Below, in pieces: positions 53,669-62,797 of a stretch of 64,000 nt of DNA. The translations under genes and the position numbers were made by a program. The notes under the pieces were generated by a model. It was not told the DNA's origin. It saw nothing but the letters and a program-made list of their open reading frames with translations, and did not search any database. How positions within the stretch are numbered: position 1 is the first letter of the stretch; each line of letters opens with the position of its first letter. Source of the DNA: Serratia rhizosphaerae (GTDB lineage Bacteria > Pseudomonadota > Gammaproteobacteria > Enterobacterales > Enterobacteriaceae); assembly GCF_009817885.1 (NCBI RefSeq), contig NZ_CP041764.1, positions 496,001-560,000 of the forward strand, in the 5' to 3' direction.

Positions 53669-54562
53669 TTAAAGTACCCACTGCTCAGCCCATTCGCGAA
53701 ACGCCTTGCCCTGGGTCGGGTGGCGTAAGCCGTAGGTGACAAATGCGCGTAAATAGCCCATCTTTTCGCCGCAGTTAAATGACTGCCCAACCAGTTCGGT
53801 CGCTTCCACCGTCTGCTGTTTCAACAGTTCGGCAATCGCATCCGTAAGCTGCACGCGTCCCCAGGCGCCCGGCTCGGTTCTTTCAAGAATCGGCCAGATA
53901 TCGGCACCAAGCACATAGCGGCCCACGGCGGAATAGTTAGACTTTAACTGCACATCAAGACCCGGCTTTTCAATAATGGACGTCATCCGCGAGCTCTCGC
54001 CCGGCTTCAACGTATCCGTTTCACATTCAACAACCGAATAATCATGCAGCACATGTTCGTCTGCCGTCTGCACCAGCACCTGACTGAGCCCCGTCTGTTC
54101 AAAGCGGGTAATCATATGCGGCAGGTTATCTTTGCTCAGATCGGCCTGTGCATCATCAAGCAAGACATCCGGCAGCAACACGACGAAAGGAGAATCTCCA
54201 ACCAGTGGCTTGGCGCACAGCACCGCATGGCCCAAACCTTTTGGCTGCCCCTGACGAATGTGCATCAGCGTCACCCCTTTCGGCGTGATTGACTGCACTT
54301 CATCAAGCAGCTGGCGTTTAACGCGCGCTTCCAGCATCGCCTCCAGCTCAAATGAGGTGTCGAAATGATTCTCAATGGCATTTTTTGACGAATGCGTAAC
54401 CAGAATGATCTCTTTGATCCCGGCGGCTACGCATTCATTAACGATATACTGAATGAGCGGCTTATCGACGATCGGCAACATTTCTTTTGGAATTGCCTTG
54501 GTTGCCGGCAGCATGCGCATGCCGAGACCGGCAACGGGAATGACAGCTTTCAACTTCGTCAT
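53669..54562 (-). CDS. galF: GalF-like UTP-glucose-1-phosphate uridylyltransferase homologue
   Basis: A 297-residue GalU-family protein. It has the GalF-type variants PVAGLGMRMLPATK (GalU has GLGTRM) and EPGAWGRVQLTDAI (GalU has PGAGDEIQLTDAI). The lysine EKPG and the rest of the fold are intact. E. coli GalF is weakly active and proposed to modulate GalU. It lies 47 nt after galU in the same direction. GAGG precedes the ATG. Confidence 0.85.
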   Translation of the reverse strand: MTKLKAVIPVAGLGMRMLPATKAIPKEMLPIVDKPLIQYIVNECVAAGIKEIILVTHSSKNAIENHFDTSFELEAMLEARVKRQLLDEVQSITPKGVTLMHIRQGQPKGLGHAVLCAKPLVGDSPFVVLLPDVLLDDAQADLSKDNLPHMITRFEQTGLSQVLVQTADEHVLHDYSVVECETDTLKPGESSRMTSIIEKPGLDVQLKSNYSAVGRYVLGADIWPILERTEPGAWGRVQLTDAIAELLKQQTVEATELVGQSFNCGEKMGYLRAFVTYGLRHPTQGKAFREWAEQWVL

Positions 54563-54609
54563 GGTAATCCTCTTTCAATCTTGTGATCGTTTTTAAGCCA
54601 ACAGCGAAA

Positions 54610-55509
54610 CTATTTGCTTTCCAGGGTCTGCTTCAGCCACTGGCTGAAACCTTCGCCTTCGGAAGTATGGCGCAGGCCGTATTGTACAAAGGCCTTCATA
54701 TAGCCCAATTTATCACCGCAGTCGTGCGACTTACCACTCATATGGAAGGCCTCCACGGTTTCCTGCCCCATCAGCATAGCGATTGCATCGGTCAGCTGGA
54801 TTTCGTCACCGGCACCCGGAGGCGTTTTCTCCAGCAACGGCCAGATATCAGCCGACAGCACATAACGCCCGACGACAGCCAGGTTAGACGGTGCTTCTTC
54901 ACGGGCCGGTTTTTCCACCACCGCGGTCATTGGCGCGCTTTCACCTGCCGCCAGCGCCGCGCCGCCGCAGTCCACCACACCGTATTTGGATACATCTTTC
55001 TCCGGCACCGGCTCGACCATAATCTGGCTATAGCCCGTCTGCTCGAAACGCTGCAGCATTTTGGCCAGGTTCTCTTTACGCAGGTCCGCCGTCGCATCAT
55101 CCAACAGCACATCCGGCAGCAAGACAACGAAAGGCTCATCGCCCACCATCGGTTTGGCGCACAATACCGCATGGCCCAAGCCTTTAGCCTGACCCTGACG
55201 CACCTGCATCACCGTCACATCCGGCGGGCAGATACCCTGAATTTCCGCCAGCAGCTGGCGCTTGACCCGCGATTCCAATACCGCTTCCAGTTCGAAAGAG
55301 GTGTCAAAATGGTTTTCAATCGCATTTTTGGAAGAGTGGGTAACTAAAACAATGTCTTTGATCCCAGCCGCAACGCATTCACTGACAATGTATTGGATTA
55401 ACGGCTTATCAACCACCGGCAACATTTCTTTAGGAATGGCTTTCGTTGCAGGCAGCATACGCGTACCCAACCCGGCTACCGGAATCACTGCTTTCAGTCG
55501 TTTTTGCAT
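54610..55509 (-). CDS. galU: GalU-like UTP-glucose-1-phosphate uridylyltransferase
   Basis: A 299-residue enzyme that makes UDP-glucose. Catalytic signatures are complete: AVIPVAGLGTRMLPATKAIP, LLPDVLLDD, VVEKP and PGAGDEIQLTDAI. It is the first gene of the JUMPstart-controlled operon and provides UDP-glucose and, through galE, UDP-galactose for the polymer. A second galU may exist elsewhere in the genome, as enteric galU usually lies near hns; that cannot be seen here. Confidence 0.85.
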   Translation of the reverse strand: MQKRLKAVIPVAGLGTRMLPATKAIPKEMLPVVDKPLIQYIVSECVAAGIKDIVLVTHSSKNAIENHFDTSFELEAVLESRVKRQLLAEIQGICPPDVTVMQVRQGQAKGLGHAVLCAKPMVGDEPFVVLLPDVLLDDATADLRKENLAKMLQRFEQTGYSQIMVEPVPEKDVSKYGVVDCGGAALAAGESAPMTAVVEKPAREEAPSNLAVVGRYVLSADIWPLLEKTPPGAGDEIQLTDAIAMLMGQETVEAFHMSGKSHDCGDKLGYMKAFVQYGLRHTSEGEGFSQWLKQTLESK

Positions 55510-56182
55510 GCTTTAATCCACCAACAAATTACAAAATAAGAGTCACGGTTACAGGCTAAATCAGCGTTCCAGCCGGCAACATCGGAAAAGTCCATGTCAT
55601 GGCGGCGACTCCGTTAAATTCTCTTGATGAAGAAGTCTTCAGACACGCTACCGCCCTTGGCTTTCAGCTACCAATGCACTGTATACACGTTCATGTGGCA
55701 AACGGATGGTTCTCATCGCGTTTGGTCAGTCAACTCAAGTGCTCTGTGGCATTTAATGCCGAGCAAGTCACAAAAAAGTAAAAAAGCTCTACGCCCTTTA
55801 TAACGAAACGGTGATACTTGTTCACTTTTATATATGGCTAAGATTCTTATACTAATGACTAACTGAAACAAGCCTTAGATAGGTTCAGACAAGTCTTTTC
55901 AGAATAAGACTACTTATTGCCAGAAATTCTAGGGTTTTCTCCATTCGATACAGTTATAAGTCAATGATAAAAATACTATTATTCCGTAATAAAAACGTTA
56001 AAAAGCTCATTGATTAACCGTTAATCGTGCGGATAATCATCAATTGTTTTCAGCACCTGTCAAAATGTCTCTCCCCATGACCCTGCCTTCCCCTACCTGA
56101 TTCACAGTTGAATTTTGCCCAAGCTGCACGCATCCTTTTCTAAGGGGATAATCTTCGTAAACTCAAAGGGGTAATCAGGCTT
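55510..56182. other. Divergent regulatory region of the polysaccharide operon and yegH
   Basis: This 673-bp AT-rich gap separates galU (minus) from yegH (plus). It contains the JUMPstart element (55644-55681), whose distance to galU is 134 bp, so the operon has a long untranslated leader. The stretch from about 55780 to 56080 is particularly AT-rich, as expected for a regulated polysaccharide promoter. I see no gene; a 60-codon frame at 55599-55781 covers JUMPstart and is not credible. Confidence 0.6.
55644..55681 (-). promoter_or_regulatory. JUMPstart element with ops (RfaH recruitment site)
   Basis: Read on the minus strand, the last twelve bases are GGCGGTAGCGTG, the exact enteric ops core that pauses RNA polymerase and loads the antiterminator RfaH. 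The bases before it (CAGTGCATTGGTAGCTGAAA then GCCAAGG) match the known 39-bp JUMPstart almost throughout. It points into galU and so marks the whole galU-to-glycoside-hydrolase series as an RfaH-dependent transcription unit. Confidence 0.95.
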
Positions 56183-57766
56183 ATGGAGTGGATTGCCGAT
56201 CCAACAATCTGGGCGGGTTTGGCCACGCTGGTGGTGCTGGAGATCGTCCTGGGGATAGACAACCTGGTGTTTATCGCCATTCTGGCGGAGAAGCTCCCCA
56301 AAGAGCAGCGCGACAAGGCGCGGGTGGTCGGCCTGTTGCTGGCGTTGCTGATGCGTCTGGTGCTTCTCGCCTCCATTTCCTGGCTGGCTACTCTGACCAA
56401 ACCCCTGTTTGCCGTGCTCGGCCATCCGTTCAGCGGCCGCGATCTGATCATGCTGGTCGGCGGCATCTTCCTACTGTTTAAAGCCACCATGGAGCTGAAC
56501 GAAAGGCTGGAAGGCAAAGATGAGGAGCAGCACGGCCAACGTAAGGGCGCCCGCTTCTGGCCGGTGGTGGCGCAGATCGTGGTGCTGGATGCGGTCTTCT
56601 CGCTGGATTCGGTGATTACCGCGGTCGGCATGGTCGATCACCTGGCGGTAATGATGCTGGCGGTGTGTATCGCCATCGGCCTGATGCTGTTGGCCAGCAA
56701 GCCGCTGACGCGCTTTGTCAACGCGCATCCCACCATTGTAATTCTGTGCCTCAGCTTCCTGTTGATGATCGGTTTCAGTCTGGTGGCGGAAGGCTTTGGT
56801 TACCACATTCCGAAAGGTTACCTGTACGCCGCCATCGGCTTCTCGGTGATGATTGAAGCACTTAACCAGCTGGCGCAGTTTAACCGCCGCCGCTTCCTGT
56901 CGCAGGTGCGGCCGCTGCGTGAACGCACGGCGGAAGCGGTATTGCGCATGTTAAGCGGCAGGCATGAAGATGCGGAAATCGACCGAGACGCCGCACAACT
57001 GATCCCTGACAGCGGCGAAGGGAAAGAGATTTTCAATCAACAGGAACGCCACATGATTGAGCGGGTGTTGGGGATGGCGCAGCGCACCGTCAGCAGCATC
57101 ATGACCTCGCGTCACGATGTTGAATACCTAGAGCTCAACGACCCGCAGGAAAAGCTCAGACAGCTGTTGGAAAGAAACCTGCACACGCGCATCGTGGTGG
57201 CCGAAGACAGCGCCAGCGATGAGCCGCTCGGCGTGATTCACACTATCGATGTGCTGAAGCAGCAGCTGGCTCAACAGGAGCTTGATCTGCGCGCGCTGAT
57301 CCATCAGCCGCTGATCTTCCCGGAACAGCTGACGCTGCTCGGCGCGCTGGAACAATTCCGTCAGGCGCAAACCCACTTTGCCTTTGTTGTCGACGAGTTT
57401 GGTTCGGTGGAGGGCGTAGTCACCCTCACCGACGTGATGGAAACCATTGCCGGCAATCTGCCGGAGGCCGGTGAAGAGCTGGACCCACGGCATGATATTG
57501 AGCAGTTGGAAGACGGCAGTTGGATCGCCAACGGCTATATGCCGCTGGAAGATCTGACGATTTATCTGCCGCTGCAGCTGGAGGAAAAACGGGAGTACCA
57601 TACGCTGGCCGGGCTGCTGATGGAGCACTGCCAGCGTATTCCGCAGGAAGGCGAACAACTGACCATCGGCGATTATCTGTTTGAGCCGCTGGCCATCAGC
57701 AGCCATCGCATTATCAAGGTAAAAATCACCCCGCTTGAGCAACCTGAGCCAGATTACGAAGTGTAA
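56183..57766 (+). CDS. yegH: YegH, TerC-like membrane protein with CBS and CorC domains
   Basis: A 527-residue protein, the same length as E. coli YegH. Residues 1-245 are a TerC-type membrane domain with about seven helices and the conserved acidic motifs EIVLGIDNLVFIA and VVLDAVFSLDSVITAVGM. Two CBS domains follow (about 300-420; SIMTSRHDVEYL, FVVDEFGSVEGVVTLTDVME), then a CorC/HlyC domain near the C-terminus. This family is linked to metal-ion handling, but the ion is not known. It lies next to the wza side of the polysaccharide locus as in E. coli. Confidence 0.9.
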   Translation: MEWIADPTIWAGLATLVVLEIVLGIDNLVFIAILAEKLPKEQRDKARVVGLLLALLMRLVLLASISWLATLTKPLFAVLGHPFSGRDLIMLVGGIFLLFKATMELNERLEGKDEEQHGQRKGARFWPVVAQIVVLDAVFSLDSVITAVGMVDHLAVMMLAVCIAIGLMLLASKPLTRFVNAHPTIVILCLSFLLMIGFSLVAEGFGYHIPKGYLYAAIGFSVMIEALNQLAQFNRRRFLSQVRPLRERTAEAVLRMLSGRHEDAEIDRDAAQLIPDSGEGKEIFNQQERHMIERVLGMAQRTVSSIMTSRHDVEYLELNDPQEKLRQLLERNLHTRIVVAEDSASDEPLGVIHTIDVLKQQLAQQELDLRALIHQPLIFPEQLTLLGALEQFRQAQTHFAFVVDEFGSVEGVVTLTDVMETIAGNLPEAGEELDPRHDIEQLEDGSWIANGYMPLEDLTIYLPLQLEEKREYHTLAGLLMEHCQRIPQEGEQLTIGDYLFEPLAISSHRIIKVKITPLEQPEPDYEV

Positions 57767-57769
57767 ACC

Positions 57770-57794
57770 GCCGGACGAGCCATACGCCCGGCGC
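57770..57794. other. Weak inverted repeat between convergent yegH and dcuC
   Basis: CGCCGG and CCGGCG lie in the 35-bp gap between the two stop codons. It is short and has no T run; it may help separate the convergent transcripts. Confidence 0.3.
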
Positions 57795-57801
57795 GATCAC
57801 G

Positions 57802-59160
57802 TTACCGCTGTACCGGCACCAGAATTTCAGTGGCGACAATCACCACAATAAGCCCGACGATCACCGGTACCGAGGTGCGTTTGACCACCTCCATCGGTGA
57901 GATTTTTGCCATCCCCGCAACCGCTACCACCACGCCGGAAACCGGCGACAGCGTGCGGCCAAGATTGGAAGCCTGCAGCATTGGGATCACCAGATAAGCC
58001 GGATTGACGCCCATTTGCGCGGCAAGTTTGGGAATCAGCTCCACAAAGGCGTAAAACGGTGCGTTGCCGGAGCCGGTGGCCATCGCCGCCAGCATGGTAA
58101 TCGTCACCAGCACCAACATCATGATAATGCCGCCGGTGCCGAAGGACTGCGCGGTATCAATCAGGCCGCTGATAAAGCCGACGGTGCTCAGCCCCTGGGC
58201 AAACACGCCGGCCGCTACCAACAGCATCACTACGCCGGCAAACGCATCCGCCATGCCGCGGTATGCCACTTCCAGCCCGCTGAACACGGCCTTGGCATCA
58301 AAGCTGCGGATAAATTCAATCAGCGCGGCCAGCAGCATGCACAGCACCAGCACGGTGATAATATGCAGCTCAGGCCCCCATTTACCGTCAAAAATCAGTA
58401 CGCCGAGGATCGGTGTAAAAGGCAGGACGGCGTAAAAACCGGGCGCCTTCGTCACAATTTCGCTGACATCCATCACGTGGTGCTGTTCGTTACTTTTCCT
58501 GTCCAGATAGCGCTGCCAAAAGAAATGCGCGACGGCCATACAGGCAATGGCCGCCACGGAGATCGGCAAGGTGGTTTTAAAGGCGAAGTCCACCAGCGGC
58601 ATTTCTGCCGCTTTGGCCGCCAGCACCACATCACCGGAGGTTGGCGCCAGGATGATCGCCGCCGGCGAGGCGCAGATCGCCGCCGCCGCACCGCGGCTGA
58701 TGCCCACATTGACCATCAGCGGGAACAGCGTCGCCATCAGCAACACGCCCAGCCCGGTCGCCGACGACACGGCCAGCGACATCAAACAGGCAACAATATA
58801 GGCGGCCACCATCAGTACATAAGGGGAGTTGATCATCTGCAGCGGGCGGGAGGCCAGCTTGACCACCATATCGTTAGCGCCGATATGCGTCATATAGGCG
58901 GCAAAACCGCACAGCATCATAATCATCATGCCGAGATCGCCGCCGCGGCTCATCAGCAGAATCTTGACGTATTCAATGATATCCGTGGCGCGCCAGCCGG
59001 TGGGACTTGCGCTGGCCGGCAGTACGCTTTTCCCCATCAGCGCGCTGATGGCCAGAAGCAGCAATCCACCGACCATCAGCACGCCGGTGGCCGAATACCC
59101 TTTGATGATATAGCGTACAACACCTCCCGCTACCCCTACCCCGATCAGAAGCTCAATCAT
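57802..59160 (-). CDS. dcuC: DcuC, anaerobic C4-dicarboxylate transporter
   Basis: A 452-residue inner-membrane carrier, closely similar to E. coli DcuC (461 aa). In E. coli it works in succinate efflux and fumarate/succinate exchange during fermentation. Conserved stretches are ELLIGVGVAGGVVRYIIKGY, FAAYMTHIGANDMVVKLAS, SSATGLGVLLMATLFPLM and TGSGNAPFYAFVELIPKL; there are about twelve hydrophobic segments. The ATG at 59160 is chosen because the N-terminus then aligns with the family; the open frame extends to 59229. In E. coli dcuC lies elsewhere, so its place here between yegH and asmA is a rearrangement relative to that genome. Confidence 0.92.
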   Translation of the reverse strand: MIELLIGVGVAGGVVRYIIKGYSATGVLMVGGLLLLAISALMGKSVLPASASPTGWRATDIIEYVKILLMSRGGDLGMMIMMLCGFAAYMTHIGANDMVVKLASRPLQMINSPYVLMVAAYIVACLMSLAVSSATGLGVLLMATLFPLMVNVGISRGAAAAICASPAAIILAPTSGDVVLAAKAAEMPLVDFAFKTTLPISVAAIACMAVAHFFWQRYLDRKSNEQHHVMDVSEIVTKAPGFYAVLPFTPILGVLIFDGKWGPELHIITVLVLCMLLAALIEFIRSFDAKAVFSGLEVAYRGMADAFAGVVMLLVAAGVFAQGLSTVGFISGLIDTAQSFGTGGIIMMLVLVTITMLAAMATGSGNAPFYAFVELIPKLAAQMGVNPAYLVIPMLQASNLGRTLSPVSGVVVAVAGMAKISPMEVVKRTSVPVIVGLIVVIVATEILVPVQR

Positions 59161-59352
59161 AAACCCTCTATGTATAATTATTAGCTGCCTATGTCTTTGG
59201 CCCGCAGAATCACGCTCCACTCTGCCCAAATTAACTATACGGGAATATGACTTTTATCAAAGTTACAATCGGAAACTATCAGGGAAAACGGCGGGTAATT
59301 GCGGGTGATACGCCGATACGGGCCAGACATCGGCCCGCACCGGCGGAGGGTA

Positions 59353-61194
59353 TTACAGCTTGTCGAGCAGTTTTTTCAGGTCTTGTCCGTCGCGGGATTC
59401 TTTATTTTTCTCCGCCCATTTGTTCAGCGCATCCTTGGCACGCTCCTGTAAGGAGTTACGCAGCACCTGATCGACCTTCAGCTGATAGTTCAGCTGCTGC
59501 CACGGCCCAAACACCCGTAGCGGGATCGGCGTCTTCTGCAGCTGTTCTATCAGTTTGCTGCTTCCCTGCCAGCCGCCGGTCACCTGTACGTTCAGCGTAA
59601 TATCACACTGTTTTTCCGGCAGGTTCAGTTTACCGCCGCCGTTAAAATGTAACAGCGATGACTGCGCACTCAGCTCACGCAGCGTCACCGCCCCGCGGTT
59701 CAGGTTAGCCTTGGCCGCCAGCTGCTGCAGCTCGGTATAGCGCTGATACTGATCCTGCCCGCGCACGCCCTGCTCATTACGCGCTACCGCCTGCTGAATC
59801 AGCTGTTGGATATTCAGACCGTGCAATTGAGCGTTGGCTACCGCCAGTTGCGCGCTCCCCTGCCAGCTATTCAGCAAGGCATCAATCGCCAGACGGTCAC
59901 CGCTCAAGACGCCGTTCATCGTCAGCTGCCCGGTCATAAATTGCGGGAGATCAAACGCGTTGAACAGCGTCGCCAAATCTATCCGCTGCAAACTCGGCTG
60001 CACCTGCGCAACGGCGTGATCTCCGCGCACGTCCAGCGAGCCGGGTAAGGAGAACTCACCGCCGGCGACCTGTCCCGTCAGAGTCGGCATCGTCAGCTTG
60101 CCGCGCTGATTATCAGCCTGAAGTTTCAGCTGCGCGATGTTCATACCGCGGTAAGTCAACCGGTCGGCGCTCAAATTCAGCCTGGCATCAAAATCGCGCA
60201 GCGCCTGCAAATCCCGCTGCGGCTCCGCACCGCTGGCGATCACCGGGCCGGCGGTCATTGCCCGCACCGGCTGCGCGTCGCTGCCACCGCTACTGTTATG
60301 CCAGCCGGAAAGCGCGTCCAGATTCAGATTCGGCGAACTCAGGTTCAGGATATAGTCGGGGATATCGCCAAAACCGGCGCTGATGCTGCCGGCAAACTGA
60401 CTGTCGTTGGCGCTAATCTGCAGCTGGTTGAGCGTGACCCGGCGCGGCGTCTGCTGATACAGCGCCTGTAGCGCCCCCTGACCTTTAATGCCGCCCACCA
60501 GAATATCGGCGCCTTCAAGCTGATAGTTGAACTGGCTGACCGTGGCGCTGGCCTGACGCGGATACTGGCTCAGATCCAGCGCGGCCGTCAGGTTGACGCT
60601 CAGATCGCGCTGATCGCGATTGATACGGCTGCTCAGTTCCAGATCCGCCTGGCGGTCGCCGCTGCGCTGCAGCGAAAGGTTGATATCGCGGACGTTAATC
60701 TGCTCATTATTAGCGCGCTGCCAAATCAGCAGGCTGTCCACCACCTGCAGATTATCAATATCGAATTTCCAGCTCGCGGCGGGTGACTCTTCAGCGTTGT
60801 TGCCGCCCGGCGCAATCGGCGCATCCGGCAGACTCTGTTCTTCAGAGTCCGGCGTAAGACGAATCACCGCGTTCTTCAGCATCACCTGTTTTACGAACAG
60901 CTGGTGAGAGATCAGCGGCAGCAGTTTGACATCCAGACGCATATTGTCCGCACTGACAACCGGTGCTTTGGCGCCCGGCGCGGTCAGCGTCATACGGCCG
61001 GCCAGAATGCTCAGCTGCGGCCAAACGTGCCAGCGTAAATCACCGTCTAATGTCAGGTGATACCCGCTGCGCTGTTCAACCTTTTTGATCATGTAGCTGC
61101 GGAATTCATTCGGGTTGACCAGCAGCACCAGCGCAGACATTCCTGCCACCAGCACTACCAGCAAAATCACCAAAGTCGTCAGTAATCGTCTCAT
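59353..61194 (-). CDS. asmA: AsmA, outer-membrane assembly / lipid-transport-like protein
   Basis: A 613-residue protein (E. coli AsmA 617). One N-terminal membrane anchor (LTTLVILLVVLVAGMSALVLLVNP) leads to the conserved AsmA start block (FRSYMIKKVEQRSGYHLTLDGDL) and a long, repetitive beta-strand periplasmic body. The C-terminal AsmA block ends in a charged tail. AsmA-like proteins form bridge-like grooves and are thought to move phospholipids between membranes. It is 34 bp before dcd, as in E. coli, and probably co-transcribed with it. Confidence 0.92.
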   Translation of the reverse strand: MRRLLTTLVILLVVLVAGMSALVLLVNPNEFRSYMIKKVEQRSGYHLTLDGDLRWHVWPQLSILAGRMTLTAPGAKAPVVSADNMRLDVKLLPLISHQLFVKQVMLKNAVIRLTPDSEEQSLPDAPIAPGGNNAEESPAASWKFDIDNLQVVDSLLIWQRANNEQINVRDINLSLQRSGDRQADLELSSRINRDQRDLSVNLTAALDLSQYPRQASATVSQFNYQLEGADILVGGIKGQGALQALYQQTPRRVTLNQLQISANDSQFAGSISAGFGDIPDYILNLSSPNLNLDALSGWHNSSGGSDAQPVRAMTAGPVIASGAEPQRDLQALRDFDARLNLSADRLTYRGMNIAQLKLQADNQRGKLTMPTLTGQVAGGEFSLPGSLDVRGDHAVAQVQPSLQRIDLATLFNAFDLPQFMTGQLTMNGVLSGDRLAIDALLNSWQGSAQLAVANAQLHGLNIQQLIQQAVARNEQGVRGQDQYQRYTELQQLAAKANLNRGAVTLRELSAQSSLLHFNGGGKLNLPEKQCDITLNVQVTGGWQGSSKLIEQLQKTPIPLRVFGPWQQLNYQLKVDQVLRNSLQERAKDALNKWAEKNKESRDGQDLKKLLDKL

Positions 61195-61228
61195 GCCTTC
61201 CTCTTGTCAGCACGGCGTCCGCCCGCCG

Positions 61229-61810
61229 TTAGTCCTTATCGATGCGGCTGGCTACAGCGCCCTGCTGGTCCTTGTATTTTGCATCTTCACGGCTGTGGTA
61301 AGGTCGCGCAGCCGGGCCGGAGAGCGGTTCAAAACTCAGCGCGCCGATCAGCATGCCCGGGCGCAGCGCCAGCGGCAGCTTACCTGAATTATAGAACTCC
61401 AGAACAATGCGCCCGTGCCAGCCGGGATCGATACGGTGCGCGGTGACGTGCACCATCAGCCCCAGACGCGCCAGTGAAGAGCGGCCGTCCAGCCAGCCGA
61501 CCAAATCATTCGGCAGCGTGACCGATTCCAGCGTCACCGCCAGCGCCAGTTCGCCCGGGTGCAGGAAGAACGCTTCCCCTTCAGGCAAGACGATTTCATC
61601 GCTCATCACGCGATCCAACGCCGCGCTGACTTCATCCTTCGGTCCGCTCAGATCGATAAAAGCGGCGGTATGGCCACGGAATACGCGGAACTGGTTGCCC
61701 AAACGGACATCCACTGTGGCCCCGCTAATGCGCTCAATCGGCGGTCGCGGCGTAATCGCCAGTTTCCCGCTATCCAGCCAGGCTTCGATATCGCGGTCGC
61801 ACAGTCTCAT
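61229..61810 (-). CDS. dcd: Dcd, dCTP deaminase
   Basis: A 193-residue enzyme, the exact length of E. coli Dcd. It turns dCTP into dUTP for thymidylate synthesis. Catalytic and binding blocks are GRSSLARLGLMVH, DPGWHGRIVLEFYN (catalytic Glu) and RPGMLIGALSFEPL. The ATG at 61810 matches the E. coli start MRLCDRDI; the frame continues upstream to 61861 without need. Confidence 0.96.
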   Translation of the reverse strand: MRLCDRDIEAWLDSGKLAITPRPPIERISGATVDVRLGNQFRVFRGHTAAFIDLSGPKDEVSAALDRVMSDEIVLPEGEAFFLHPGELALAVTLESVTLPNDLVGWLDGRSSLARLGLMVHVTAHRIDPGWHGRIVLEFYNSGKLPLALRPGMLIGALSFEPLSGPAARPYHSREDAKYKDQQGAVASRIDKD

Positions 61811-61936
61811 CTCTATTCTCTCCATCAAGAAGGCGCGTAAACAACAAAAATTGCCATACAAAGGGCGAAAGGTCTACGTCAGGACGTAAATAGTTGACGC
61901 CGGACCAGAAAACAACGCTTCTGGCCCGGCGACGGA

Positions 61937-62578
61937 TTATTCAAAGAACTGACTGATTTTGGCTTTCAGAATATCGATTGCAATGCGGTTTTTACCACCG
62001 CGCGGCACGATAATGTCGGCATACTGTTTGGAAGGCTCAATAAACTGCAGGAACATCGGGCGCACGGTTTTCTGGTACTGCGCCATCACGGAATCCATGG
62101 AGCGTCCGCGCTCATTGACGTCGCGCTTCATGCGGCGCATCAGGCAGATGTCCAGCGGTGTGTCAACGAAGATGGAGAAGTTCATTTCCTGGCGCAGACG
62201 CGGGTCGGTCAACAGCAGGATCCCTTCCAGAATGATCACCTTTTTCGGCTCCAGGTGCACCGTTTCGGTTTTACGCGTGTGTTCGGTGTAACTATACAGC
62301 GGCAGCTCGATCGGCTTGCCCGCCTTCAGCATCTGCAGATGCTGGAACAGCAGGCTGTGGTCCATGGCGCTCGGGTGGTCGTAGTTGGTTTTGACCCGCT
62401 CTTCCATGGTCAGATGGGTTTGGTCTTTGTAGTAACTGTCTTCAGGGATCACGCCGATGTGTTCATCGCCGACCTGTTCGCGGAGTTCACGATACAACGT
62501 ACTGGCGATAAGGCTTTTCCCGGAGGCAGATGCGCCAGCTATACCAATAATGACGCACTGATGCGGCTTGTCAGTCAT
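61937..62578 (-). CDS. udk: Udk, uridine/cytidine kinase
   Basis: A 213-residue nucleoside kinase of the pyrimidine salvage pathway, the length of E. coli Udk. The P-loop is GASASGKS (15-22); other blocks are PEDSYYKDQTHL, NYDHPSAMDHSL, YSYTEHTR, ILEGILLLTDPRLR and RRMKRDVNERGRSM. The ATG at 62578 matches the E. coli start; an upstream frame to 62632 is not used. The asmA-dcd-udk group is in the E. coli order. Confidence 0.96.
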   Translation of the reverse strand: MTDKPHQCVIIGIAGASASGKSLIASTLYRELREQVGDEHIGVIPEDSYYKDQTHLTMEERVKTNYDHPSAMDHSLLFQHLQMLKAGKPIELPLYSYTEHTRKTETVHLEPKKVIILEGILLLTDPRLRQEMNFSIFVDTPLDICLMRRMKRDVNERGRSMDSVMAQYQKTVRPMFLQFIEPSKQYADIIVPRGGKNRIAIDILKAKISQFFE

Positions 62579-62797
62579 AAAATTAAAGACCTGAATTCGT
62601 AGTGTGTTAGGGGGGGACATAAAACGCGACAATTATAGGGAGTAAGCGCCCGCCGCGCCACTCTATTGTCGCCTTGCGGCGACGAAATGCCGTGTTTTTT
62701 CAGCCGTATTTAGGAACTTTGTCGGTTGGGCGATGCCGTCACGCAGAGTAAACTCACGGCCAAACGCATTATTCCGATTCGCGGGATAAGTGAATAA

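Noticed and set aside
55599..55781. A 60-codon plus-strand frame over the JUMPstart element
   Set aside because: It runs antisense through a conserved regulatory element; the reading frame is incidental.
58015..59184. A 389-codon plus-strand frame across dcuC, and a similar 337-codon frame (4547-5560) across dacC
   Set aside because: Both are antisense to highly conserved membrane or periplasmic proteins and have His/Gln/Arg-rich shadow composition with no ribosome-binding site.
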